DNA from: Nostoc sp. NMS8
GTDB taxonomy: Bacteria; Cyanobacteriota; Cyanobacteriia; Cyanobacteriales; Nostocaceae
Reading direction: 5' to 3'
Length of the DNA stretch: 64,000 nucleotides
NCBI RefSeq assembly: GCF_017115045.1
Contig: NZ_JABXKK010000032.1
Location: 1 to 64,000 of the forward strand
Below the pieces are notes generated by a model that saw only the letters and a program-made list of their open reading frames with translations, searched no databases and was not told the DNA's origin. The position numbers and the translations under genes are program-made. Numbering within the stretch: the first letter of the stretch is position 1; every line of letters begins with the position of its first letter. Below, piece after piece: positions 1 to 7,553 of this stretch.

Positions 1-476
1 TACAATTTCCATATGGCTATCGAGTCGGTGCAAGTTTTTTCTAATCAGCACCTTAATGGTTCGATAGCTTTCTTGTCTATTCCGTCAACTAAAAATTGTC
101 CGGAGTATTGTAAGAGGATATTTGAAAATTATCAGGTGACTGGAAGTTGTTACTACACAAAACTTAGTCCACCTCCGTGGACTAAGAGAAAATCAAGAGT
201 TTTTAACCCACCTCGGTGGGTTGGGTTTGTGTAGCTGCGACTTCTAGTCGCCCGGTGAGTAATAAATTCAGCTGCTTATCAGGTGGACAAACTTTCGCCA
301 AAATGTACTATATTAAAATTCTGTCCAGATATCTAGATAACTTCCTATTTTTTGCATTTAACAAGAATATTGCACACAAAGTTACAGGCAATTAAATTCA
401 GGAATAGGCATACTGAAAGAGGGAGAAAACTTTAGACAACTCCCTGCCAAATCGGCGTGAAGGTGATTAAGCAACA
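1..476. other. Non-coding stretch with two adjacent hairpins
   Basis: I see no convincing gene here. Two perfect hairpins follow one another: CTTAGTCCAC (163-172) pairs with GTGGACTAAG (177-186) around CTCC, and AACCCAC (205-211) pairs with GTGGGTT (216-222) around CTCG. The similar loops suggest one family of small dispersed hairpin repeats of the kind common in Nostoc intergenic DNA. The rest is AT-rich and presumably carries the promoter of the DUF3172 gene. Confidence 0.5.
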
Positions 477-1016
477 ATGAGACGTAAATCTACTGGTAGA
501 TCGGCTACTACTTCTAAACCCTCTATTTTCCAATCCCCTCTATTTAACTTCACCACCATCGCAATTATGGGAGGGGTGTTAATTTTGGGAATTGGGATTG
601 GTATTGCTTTTAGTTCTACAACCACGTTGACCCCATCGAATGTGGCTTCTCGTGAATTTATTGACACCAAAGCACCAAACCCTGAAATTTGTGTGCAGTA
701 CGGAGCCAGCGCGATGGTTATGGACGCTAGACTCTTCGTCACTCTCAACCCCTTCAATGTCTATGTTGCCCAGCCTAGTATGCGTCCTGGATGCGTAATC
801 CGACAAAATAACTGGGCGCTTTTAGAGCAACGTAAGCTGGTGACATCCGATCAGGTAAGAGATTGTAAAAATCGCCTGAACACCTTTGGTTTTACAGGGA
901 ACTTGGACAGTGACAAACCTGATATTAGGTGCATATATCAGAATGAAGCTGCTCAAAATTTCTTCACAGCTCAACCAGGAGCAGTTGGAACACCTCAGGA
1001 AACGGACAGATTTTAA
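477..1016 (+). CDS. DUF3172 family membrane-anchored protein
   Basis: A 179-residue protein of the cyanobacterial DUF3172 family, function unknown. A basic N-terminus (about residues 1-20) is followed by one hydrophobic segment at about 25-47 (FTTIAIMGGVLILGIGIG), so it is probably a single-pass membrane protein with the rest outside the cytoplasm. The conserved body follows: PEICVQYGASAMVMDARLFVTLNPF, then three more Cys in the PGCVIRQ, VRDCKN and IRCIYQ segments. The ATG follows a region without a strong Shine-Dalgarno. It stands alone; the next gene is 217 bp downstream behind a GC-rich hairpin repeat. The family call rests on recall of the motif; the topology is inferred. Confidence 0.75.
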   Translation: MRRKSTGRSATTSKPSIFQSPLFNFTTIAIMGGVLILGIGIGIAFSSTTTLTPSNVASREFIDTKAPNPEICVQYGASAMVMDARLFVTLNPFNVYVAQPSMRPGCVIRQNNWALLEQRKLVTSDQVRDCKNRLNTFGFTGNLDSDKPDIRCIYQNEAAQNFFTAQPGAVGTPQETDRF

Positions 1017-1032
1017 AATTAGGCATAGAAAA

Positions 1033-1108
1033 GAGGCAGAGGGGCAGGGTGCGGGGAGCGGAGGGGAAAACTCTTCTCTCTGCCCCCTGCTCCCCTGCCT
1101 CCCCAATC
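1033..1108. repeat. GGGGAG-rich inverted repeat (STRR-like)
   Basis: A purine-rich tract (GAGGCAGAGGGGCAGG and onward) is followed by its imperfect complement (CCCCTGCTCCCCTGCCTCCCC), giving a long GC-rich hairpin. Related tracts lie at 10050-10075, 10280-10318 and 42550-42600. It may act as terminator for the gene upstream but has no clean T-run. Confidence 0.5.
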
Positions 1109-1233
1109 CCGTTGTAAATAGAGTTTTTTATAGTTAATGTTTCTTTCCGTGGGTATTTTGTAAAAAATGCACACATAAAGGTGAAAATCGAAGACAGAAT
1201 TATTTCTTGCTTCATCCTTTTTGTGCTTGACTC

Positions 1234-2706
1234 ATGAATGTTTCTCTAGCTAAGGATCTGTCTGTTTATCAACTGGTGATGGGAGTGCAAGCGCCTCCTA
1301 AACCATTGTCCCTCAGTCCTGCTACTCTGCTATCACTAGTGAGAGCGCAAATTGATTTACTCATTGAGGAGCAAATTGCAGCGACTTTATGGGTGAAGCT
1401 ACCACCAGAAAAAATTTGGCAATCAGAATTAGCGCGTTATCAATCTTCGGTAGGTGCGTCTAGTCTCATCTATACTTGCCAGATTCAGGAAAGAGTAGCG
1501 GAAGATGGGGGAGATGGGGAAGATGAGGGAGAAGGAAGAGTAAATGCCTCCTCATCTCTCTCATCTCCCTCATCCCTCAATCATGTCCCCGTTCATCTGC
1601 CACCCGATAGCCAACTGCGACGGGAAAACTTTCTGATGGTGTTATCGCCCCAGTTTTGTAGTTTAATTTTGGCTCATCGCCCACTTAAAAAAACCAAAAG
1701 CCGGACATCGGGGAAGGTAAAGACTAATAAAAACCAGCCGTTGCTGATTATAAATACTGTTGAGGGGAGAGTAATTCAGCAAGTATTTGATGGTATCCAA
1801 CAAGCAATTACGCCAGAATCATCCCAAATTTTACCTGCTAGTTTTATTTGCCCAGCTGTCCCCCAAGCCTTACTCATAAATCAATTGTTCGCAAAACAAC
1901 TCCTGCGGCAAGATGAGATTAATCGTCAAATCATTAAAGTACGCGCTACTAAATTGCAGTTACAAAATCAAGAACTGCACAACAAAGAGCAACTCAAAGA
2001 TGAATACTTGAAAAATGTGTGTCAGGAATTGCGTACACCCCTCACCCACATGAAGACAGCACTTTCATTATTGAATTCCCCTAGTCTCAAGCCCCCCCAG
2101 AGACAACGTTATTTACAGATGTTAAATACCCAGTGCGATCAGCAAAATTCCCTGATTACTGGTTTGTTGGAATTGGTGCAGCTAGAACACAACTTAGAAG
2201 GGACTACTTTGGAGTCAGTGCGTCTCTCAGAGATTGTACCTGGAGTAGTCAGCACCTACCAACCTCTAGCCCAAGAAAAAGGGATTATGTTAGCCTACAC
2301 CGTACCGACTGAACTCCCATCTGTTTGGTGTGTGAGTGGTGGGCTGAGGCAAATTGTGATTAATTTACTGCACAACAGCATCAAATTTACTTCTCATGGA
2401 GGAGAAGTATGGGTGCGTGCCCGTACTCAAGGCAATTATGTCCAATTAGAATTCCGAGATACAGGTATCGGTATTGCCGAAAACGAAATTCCCAAAATCT
2501 TTGATCGGTTTTATCGTGTGCGTACAGCAGCAACAGAAGACTATGGTGGTGCTGGGTTGGGATTAACAATCGTACACCAATGGCTGCTGCGCTGTGGCGG
2601 ATCTATTTCTGTAAAAAGTAAATTATATGAAGGTTCTACCTTTACAGTGCAACTAGCAAGTGTTGGCAATATCCCAAAAGCGATCGCTACAGAAAATGAG
2701 TTGTAA
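1234..2706 (+). CDS. DICT-domain sensor protein with histidine kinase core lacking the H-box His
   Basis: A 490-residue soluble protein. The N-terminal 230 residues resemble the DICT sensory domain (diguanylate cyclase and two-component associated). A coiled linker (about 228-262) leads to a HisKA-like region (about 258-320) and an HATPase_c domain (about 365-480). The ATPase boxes look intact: N-box NLLHNSIKF near 376, DTGIGI near 409 and GAGLGL near 440. The H-box reads VCQELRTPLT, with Gln264 (CAG at 2023-2025) where the phosphorylated His normally is. An in-frame low-complexity insert at about residues 90-115 comes from an inverted repeat. No response regulator is adjacent. It may be a pseudokinase or a partner in a heterodimer; the ATPase fold is confident, the signalling role is not. 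Confidence 0.8.
   Translation: MNVSLAKDLSVYQLVMGVQAPPKPLSLSPATLLSLVRAQIDLLIEEQIAATLWVKLPPEKIWQSELARYQSSVGASSLIYTCQIQERVAEDGGDGEDEGEGRVNASSSLSSPSSLNHVPVHLPPDSQLRRENFLMVLSPQFCSLILAHRPLKKTKSRTSGKVKTNKNQPLLIINTVEGRVIQQVFDGIQQAITPESSQILPASFICPAVPQALLINQLFAKQLLRQDEINRQIIKVRATKLQLQNQELHNKEQLKDEYLKNVCQELRTPLTHMKTALSLLNSPSLKPPQRQRYLQMLNTQCDQQNSLITGLLELVQLEHNLEGTTLESVRLSEIVPGVVSTYQPLAQEKGIMLAYTVPTELPSVWCVSGGLRQIVINLLHNSIKFTSHGGEVWVRARTQGNYVQLEFRDTGIGIAENEIPKIFDRFYRVRTAATEDYGGAGLGLTIVHQWLLRCGGSISVKSKLYEGSTFTVQLASVGNIPKAIATENEL
1503..1578. repeat. Inverted repeat inserted in frame in the kinase gene
   Basis: A purine-rich arm built from GATGGGGGA/GATGAGGGA units (1503-1532) faces a pyrimidine-rich arm of TCATCTCCC units (1548-1578). 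It resembles intergenic heptamer-type repeats but lies inside a coding frame and encodes an acidic run followed by a Ser-rich run. Confidence 0.6.
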
Positions 2707-3087
2707 CCCAATACAGTTCAGAATGAGCAACAAAACACTTGTAGAGACGGCGATTTATCGCGTCTTGAGAGTGCTGAGTAATGAGTAATGAGTGATGAGT
2801 AATGAGTTATTATTCTCCCCCCAGTCCCCAATCCCCACTCCCCAACCATTGATGAAATAAATCTTTTCACAAAATGCTTGATTCTTCTAGCTGCCTGTGA
2901 TACCTTACTTTTTACTTCTGTAAAATACTGTAAGTTTATCAAAATACCGTAGTTTACGGATTTCGTTAACCTAGTTCCAGGAATTTGCAGTTAAGAATCA
3001 ATAGCGAATCTATCTATTGCACACTATTACAGACAATACATTGCGAACCAACAAACTAGAAATTAATCTCTAAGCCAGGGCAACCTT
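2707..3087. other. Intergenic region with repeats
   Basis: Contains one copy of the GTAGAGACGCG-type hairpin repeat (about 2739-2766), a TGAGTAATGAGT heptamer tract (2773-2805) and a CCCCAATCCCCACTCCCC tract (2818-2848), followed by AT-rich DNA leading to the next gene. I see no coding potential. Confidence 0.5.
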
Positions 3088-4035
3088 ATGAGCAAAATAC
3101 GTGCTGTGATTGTTGATCCTAATGTGCCGGGGCGTTTGGCACTGAGCGAAGTGACTGCACCAAAGCCAGCCCCAGATGAAGCTCTAGTGCGGGTAGCAGC
3201 AATTTCCCTCAATCGGGGAGAGATAAAACGTTCAACCACTGCTGAGGCTGGTTGGCAGCCTGGTTGGGATTTAGCAGGTGTAGTGGAAATCCCCGCCGCC
3301 GATGGATCGGGGCCTTCTGAAGGGGCACGTGTAGTAGGCTTGCGCCGCGCCGGTGCTTGGGCAGAACTCGTGTCTGTTCCCACCAACGCCTTAGCAGAAG
3401 TGCCGCCATCGGTATCTTTTGCTCAAGCTGCCACACTGCCTGTAGCGGGTTTAACTGCATACCATGCAGTGTTAAAAGGTGGTTCACTTTTGGGTCGGAC
3501 AGTTCTGGTTACAGGTGCATCAGGAGGCGTTGGTTACTTCGCTATCCAATTGGCGCAACTATCAGGCGCGCAAGTTGTAGCACATATTCGTCAAGCTGGC
3601 TATGAAACTCTAGTTAAAGAAGCAGGGGCGCAATCGGTGGTGATTGGCGAAGACCTCTCACCTGCTAGGGAGTATGGGCCCTACGATCTAATTGTAGAGT
3701 CAGTAGGTGGCAAGACTTTGGGGGTAGCCCTTGGCTTACTGGCACAGGATGGAAAAACTGTGCTGTATGGAGTATCTGGGGGATCTGAAATAACATTCAA
3801 TGCAGCTCAATTTTATGGGACTGGTAGCGTCAGCTTGTATGGTTTACGTCTGTTTGATGAATTGAGATTTGAATCAGCAGCAGTCGGTCTAAAACGGCTT
3901 TTGAGTCTAGTAGAAGCAGGTGAGTTACATCCTCACATTAATTTAGAAGCTTCTTGGACAGAAATAGCTGATGTGGCCCAAAAACTACTCGATAGGCGTT
4001 TTCCAGGTAAAGCTGTGTTGCACATTTCAAACTGA
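3088..4035 (+). CDS. Zinc-independent MDR family quinone reductase-like oxidoreductase
   Basis: A 315-residue medium-chain dehydrogenase/reductase. The GroES-like N-terminal domain (about 1-120) includes SLNRGEIKR and GWDLAGVV, where ordinary MDRs carry a GHE-type motif, and has no structural zinc cysteines. The Rossmann part starts at TVLVTGASGGVGYFAIQLA (about 138-157), typical of the NADPH-binding quinone oxidoreductase branch. It heads a + strand run: the next gene starts 10 bp after its stop and the third 29 bp after that. The neighbours (SDR, AtsK-like dioxygenase) suggest oxidation or reduction of an organic sulfur compound or its carbon product, but the substrate cannot be read from sequence. 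Confidence 0.85.
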   Translation: MSKIRAVIVDPNVPGRLALSEVTAPKPAPDEALVRVAAISLNRGEIKRSTTAEAGWQPGWDLAGVVEIPAADGSGPSEGARVVGLRRAGAWAELVSVPTNALAEVPPSVSFAQAATLPVAGLTAYHAVLKGGSLLGRTVLVTGASGGVGYFAIQLAQLSGAQVVAHIRQAGYETLVKEAGAQSVVIGEDLSPAREYGPYDLIVESVGGKTLGVALGLLAQDGKTVLYGVSGGSEITFNAAQFYGTGSVSLYGLRLFDELRFESAAVGLKRLLSLVEAGELHPHINLEASWTEIADVAQKLLDRRFPGKAVLHISN

Positions 4036-4045
4036 GCGATCGCAA

Positions 4046-4396
4046 ATGCATGGGGATAGCACTGAATTCTGGTTCAAACTAGATCGGCTTGTAGCCGTTA
4101 GTAATCTCAACATAGATCGTCCAAAAGGGACATCACATCCACGTTATCCATCCTTTGTTTATCCGTTGGACTATGGATACTTGGAAAACACTCGCTCTGG
4201 AGATGGAGGCGATATTGATGTCTGGATAGGTAGTTTGTCTAGCAAAAAAGTTACCGCCATCATTTGTAGTGTTGACTTGGAAAAAAGGGATACAGAAATC
4301 AAAATACTTCTGGGCTGCACTTTTGAGGAAAATCAAGCCATCTTGGACATCCAGAATATAGGCTCTCAATCAGCAATATTATTGGTTCGCAAATAA
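4046..4396 (+). CDS. Small inorganic-pyrophosphatase-like protein, degenerate active site
   Basis: A 116-residue protein resembling the core of family I inorganic pyrophosphatase: IDRPKGTSHPRYPSFVYPLDYGYL matches the first half, followed by DGGDIDVWIG where the enzyme has DGDPLDVLV. The family is usually about 170 residues, so this is short. The middle Asp of the D-x-D-x-x-D metal site is Gly, which argues against normal activity. I chose ATG 4046, ten bases past the upstream stop; a longer frame would overlap the upstream gene. Its place between the MDR and SDR genes implies co-transcription. It may be a binding protein or a relic; the fold assignment is moderate. Confidence 0.65.
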   Translation: MHGDSTEFWFKLDRLVAVSNLNIDRPKGTSHPRYPSFVYPLDYGYLENTRSGDGGDIDVWIGSLSSKKVTAIICSVDLEKRDTEIKILLGCTFEENQAILDIQNIGSQSAILLVRK

Positions 4397-4425
4397 ATTA
4401 ATTACATTTTTGAGGGTAAGTTTGT

Positions 4426-5226
4426 ATGAGCTTAGAACTAAAACTATCAGGTAAAACAGCGATCGTTACTGGAGGAAGTGCGGGAATTGGTTTAGCCACC
4501 GCCAAAGCACTTTATAGTGAGGGTGTAAATGTGGCGATCGCATCTCGCAATCAAGAACGCTTAGATCGGGCTGTAGCTGAAATCCAGTCTTTACCCACCC
4601 CAGGCGCGAAAGTTATTGCCATCAGCGCTGATTTAACGAAAGCAGAAGATATCGAGAAAGTTGTCTCAACTACATTGGCCCAGTTTAATCAGATTGATAT
4701 CTTGATTAACAATGCCGGATCAGCCCGTGCAGGATCTTTCCTAGAATCCACAGATGATTTATTTTTGGATGCTTGGAACTTAAAATTATTGGGCTATATC
4801 CGCCTAGTTAGAGCCGTCGTTCCCCATCAAAAAAGTCGCGGTGATGGGCGGATTGTCAATATAATCGGCGGTGCAGGACGGACACCTCGTCCGAACTTCC
4901 TAGCTGGTGGTACAAGCAATGCTGCTTTGCTGAATTTTACAAAGGGCATTTCTAAAGAGCTAGCCGAGTACAAGATTCGCATTAACGCTATCTCTCCTGG
5001 TGCTACAGCTACCGAGCGTGCCGAGACTTTAGCGCGGCAAAATGCCCAAGCGCAAGGCATTACCGTCGAGGAAGTGAAGGCGCAAAACATCCAAAGTATT
5101 CCTTTAAAAAGAATCGCCCAGCCAGAAGAAATTGCCGCGCTGGCGCTATTTTTGGTGTCCGATCTTGCTGCATCGATTACAGGAACAGAGATTATCGTTG
5201 ATGGCGGGTCTACCCCTGGTGTTTAA
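4426..5226 (+). CDS. SDR family protein without the catalytic Tyr-Lys pair
   Basis: A 266-residue short-chain dehydrogenase/reductase fold: TGGSAGIG cofactor loop (about 16-23), NNAG (about 95-98) and a C-terminal SDLAASITGTEIIVDGG typical of classical SDRs. The usual YxxxK is replaced: the segment reads AGGTSNAALLNFTKG, so Tyr becomes Gly and Lys becomes Asn, and the Ser thirteen residues before is Gly. The substitutions are clear at codon level (GGT GGT ACA AGC AAT). It could be a divergent SDR branch with different chemistry or a non-catalytic one. It is the third gene of the run that begins at 3088. Confidence 0.85.
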   Translation: MSLELKLSGKTAIVTGGSAGIGLATAKALYSEGVNVAIASRNQERLDRAVAEIQSLPTPGAKVIAISADLTKAEDIEKVVSTTLAQFNQIDILINNAGSARAGSFLESTDDLFLDAWNLKLLGYIRLVRAVVPHQKSRGDGRIVNIIGGAGRTPRPNFLAGGTSNAALLNFTKGISKELAEYKIRINAISPGATATERAETLARQNAQAQGITVEEVKAQNIQSIPLKRIAQPEEIAALALFLVSDLAASITGTEIIVDGGSTPGV

Positions 5227-5228
5227 CA

Positions 5229-5256
5229 GTAGAGACGCAATGAATCGCGTCTCTAC
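5229..5256. repeat. GTAGAGACGC hairpin repeat, copy between SDR and dioxygenase
   Basis: GTAGAGACGC (5229-5238) and GCGTCTCTAC (5247-5256) form a perfect 10-bp stem with an 8-nt loop. Related copies: about 2739-2766, 8959-8985, 11594-11622, 33750-33780 and 58746-58775. This copy sits between two likely co-transcribed genes. Confidence 0.75.
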
Positions 5257-5292
5257 ATTTTGTAAAAACATAAACTTTTTGGAGATAAAAAC

Positions 5293-6207
5293 ATGGGTTC
5301 TCAATATTTTGATATCAAACCAGTTGCAGGACGTATTGGTGCTGAAATCATTGGTGTTAATCTGAGTTCTAACCTTAGCGATGACATCATCAGTGATATT
5401 CGCAAGACTCTAGTCAAATACAAAGTGATCTTTTTCCGCGATCAGCAACAGCTTGATGCTAATGGACAGGTTGCTTTTGCCCGTCGTTTTGGTGAAGTCA
5501 CTACAGCCCACCCTACCGTACCATCGCTGCCAGAAAATCCAGAAGTCTTAGACCTGAATTATGGCCGCACCACTTCCCGCGCCAATAGCTGGCATACCGA
5601 TGTGACATTTGTAGACCGTCCACCTCTCGGTTCCGTCTTACGAGCGCTTGACATTCCGCCAACTGGTGGCGATACAATTTGGGCAAACTCGGTAACTGCA
5701 TACGAAGATTTACCTATCCATTTGCGTAATCTTGCAGACCAACTTTGGGCAGTACATAGCAACAAATACGATTATGCTACTGCATTTGATCTACCTGAAG
5801 ATGCCAAGGCTTACCGGGCTGTCTTCACCTCGACTGTGTACGAAACTCTGCACCCAGTTGTACGCGTGCATCCTGAATCTGGGGAGCGGGGGCTATTCAT
5901 CGGCGGATTTGTGCGCCAGTTCCGTGGCTTATCAACAACTGAATCAGATGACATTCTGCGGCTGTTGCAAGCATATATCACACGTCCTGAGAACACAGTG
6001 CGGTGGCGTTGGCAAGTTGGTGACGTAGCCTTTTGGGATAATCGGGCTACTCAACATTATGCGATCGCAGATTACGGCGATCAGCCCCGCCACGTTCAAC
6101 GCGTCACAATTGTCGGCGATCTCCCAGTTGGCATCGATGGTAAACAAAGTGAAGCGATCAAAGGAGATGCTTCTGAATACAATCGTCGTCAGGCTGTGAC
6201 TGCGTAA
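5293..6207 (+). CDS. Alpha-ketoglutarate-dependent TauD/AtsK-type dioxygenase (alkylsulfatase-like)
   Basis: A 304-residue Fe(II)/2-oxoglutarate dioxygenase. The facial triad is His101 and Asp103 (WHTDVTF) plus His255 (ATQHYAI), with the 2-oxoglutarate-binding Arg at 266 or 270 (QPRHVQRVT). Segments such as SRANSWHTDVTFVDRPP, LWAVHSNKYDYA, FTSTVYETLHPVVRVHPE and RPENTVRWRWQVGDVAFWDNR closely recall alkylsulfatase AtsK of Pseudomonas as I remember it, more than TauD itself. The likely reaction is oxidative cleavage of an alkyl sulfate or sulfonate that frees sulfate or sulfite. A GGAG sequence lies about 8 bp before the ATG. It is followed 26 bp downstream by the 21-bp tandem array. Confidence 0.88.
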   Translation: MGSQYFDIKPVAGRIGAEIIGVNLSSNLSDDIISDIRKTLVKYKVIFFRDQQQLDANGQVAFARRFGEVTTAHPTVPSLPENPEVLDLNYGRTTSRANSWHTDVTFVDRPPLGSVLRALDIPPTGGDTIWANSVTAYEDLPIHLRNLADQLWAVHSNKYDYATAFDLPEDAKAYRAVFTSTVYETLHPVVRVHPESGERGLFIGGFVRQFRGLSTTESDDILRLLQAYITRPENTVRWRWQVGDVAFWDNRATQHYAIADYGDQPRHVQRVTIVGDLPVGIDGKQSEAIKGDASEYNRRQAVTA

Positions 6208-6232
6208 TAATAGTTGGGCATTGGGAGTAGGT

Positions 6233-6477
6233 GATGAGTCTTTGACACTCGCCGACGAGTCTTTGATACTCGCGGATGAGTCTTTAACACTCGCCGACGA
6301 GTCTCTGATACTTGTGAATGAGTCTTTGATACTCGCGGATGAGTCTTTAATACTCGTAAATGAGTCTTTAATACTCGCCGACGAGTCTTTGATACTCGTG
6401 AATGAGTCTTTAATACTCGCCGACGAGTCTTTGATACTTGTGAATGAGTCTTTGATACTCGCCGACGAGTCTTTGAA
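6233..6477. repeat. Tandem array, 21-bp unit, about 11.7 copies
   Basis: Eleven full units and a partial twelfth, each of the type GAYGAGTCTTTGATACTCGCC with variation mostly at the fourth-position pyrimidine, the two bases before ACTC and the last three bases. Within units GAGT faces ACTC, and many unit junctions form ACTCG-CCGA-CGAGT, a perfect 5-bp stem. Because 21 is a multiple of 3, long frames stay open on both strands, which explains repetitive open frames here (DESLILA-like on +, DSSASIK-like on -). I treat these as by-products, not genes. Confidence 0.9.
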
Positions 6478-6535
6478 CTCCACTCTCCTTTGCTGGCTTA
6501 ACCTTCCACTGAGTTTGGATGCAGACTCAAAATAG

Positions 6536-6816
6536 CAATTTGTCAAGCTAGTTTTGAGGGTTTGTAGTAAGCAGTTTAGTGGTTAGAAAATAATAACTAA
6601 ATTCCTTACCCTTCGGGTTCGTTAGTCGCTCATGGGGGAAACCCCCAAGACCGCGCTAACTCACTACGAACTTGCTTATCCATCATTTAAACTTGACAGA
6701 CTAGTAGATGCCACTGAAATATCTTTCAGACATTTCCTAATTTCTTAACCAGATTTTTTCAAACGTTAAAACGATAGACATTTGAACCCGGTATCTAATG
6801 ACGATCGCGCTTTTTT
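6536..6816. other. Intergenic region with dispersed hairpin repeat
   Basis: Holds a repeat of the form TTCGTTAGTCGCTCATGGGGG followed by its AACCCCC complement (about 6618-6650). The remainder is AT-rich upstream DNA of the GST gene. Confidence 0.4.
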
Positions 6817-7410
6817 ATGAAACTCTTCTATACGGTTAACTCTCAATACGCACGCATAGTACGAGCCGCTATCCTTGAACTAAATTTATCTGAGCGGATC
6901 GAATTACAAATAGTCACTGTTCGCAATCCGAACAGTGAATTACTAAATTACAATCCCACAGGTAAAGTTCCAACGTTAGCGACTGATGACGGATTTATCT
7001 TAAGTGAGACATATATCATCAGCACTTATCTCAATCAGTTAAATCCTGAAATTAAACTTGTTGCTGACAATTCTGATGGATTTTCTCGGCAACTTGAAGG
7101 TATAACAAGTGCATTTATAGATGGCATTAGCATTTGGACACGGGAGTTAAAGCGTCCCCACAGTGAGCAGTCTCCTGGGGTGATTGAGTTTGAGCGTGAT
7201 CGAGCATTAAGAATTTTGGACTACTTCGAGAAGATATCAGATAAACTTGACCAAACTCCAAAACTTGCTCATATAACCCTCGCCTCTGCACTTGGATTAG
7301 AAATCCGTCTTCCCGATCTCCAATGGCGGCAAAAATATCCAAAACTTGCTAATTGGTACGATGAATTCTCTAAATTACCCTCCATCCAAGCAACAAAACC
7401 AGAATCATAA
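6817..7410 (+). CDS. Glutathione S-transferase family protein
   Basis: A 197-residue GST-like protein. The N-terminal thioredoxin-like domain (about 1-80) shows the start MKLFYTVNSQYARIVR, the cis-Pro region NPTGKVPTL and the SETYIISTYL helix with the glutathione-binding Glu-Ser reversed as Ser-Glu. The C-terminal helical domain is about 90-190. Many bacterial GSTs of this type work on electrophiles or in sulfur compound breakdown, which suits the neighbouring oxygenases. The start follows an AT-rich leader without a clear Shine-Dalgarno. Substrate unknown. Confidence 0.85.
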   Translation: MKLFYTVNSQYARIVRAAILELNLSERIELQIVTVRNPNSELLNYNPTGKVPTLATDDGFILSETYIISTYLNQLNPEIKLVADNSDGFSRQLEGITSAFIDGISIWTRELKRPHSEQSPGVIEFERDRALRILDYFEKISDKLDQTPKLAHITLASALGLEIRLPDLQWRQKYPKLANWYDEFSKLPSIQATKPES

Positions 7411-7439
7411 GCTAAACCACATTTAGTTTGCATATCTAA

Positions 7440-7500
7440 AATTTATATAACTCTTGTGGGGTGGGCAACATGAGCGCCCTAACTATGCAAGTTAAATGTG
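7440..7500 (+). repeat. Dispersed repeat, copy 1 (also at 38347)
   Basis: The stretch from about 7447 to 7500 matches 38355-38408 at roughly 45 of 54 positions, both with a TGGGC...GCCC inverted core and TATGCAA just after. It lies just before the flavin monooxygenase gene and creates a false upstream extension of that frame. Confidence 0.7.
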
Positions 7501-7553
7501 AAACAGCTTTAGTAACCAACATTTTCTTGTTCCAAACAGAAGAACGAAAAAGC

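Noticed and set aside
13..234. Open frame at the left end
   Set aside because: Its second half is two hairpin repeats and it has no ribosome site or known motif.
1021..1215. Frames 822-1106 and 964-1215 on the minus strand
   Set aside because: They read an STRR-type hairpin and overlap the DUF3172 gene.
6233..6477. CRISPR array
   Set aside because: Units are contiguous with no unique spacers and no cas genes are near.
6221..6546. Long frames with 7-residue repeats on both strands
   Set aside because: They are explained by the 21-bp tandem array; no ribosome site or conserved flank.
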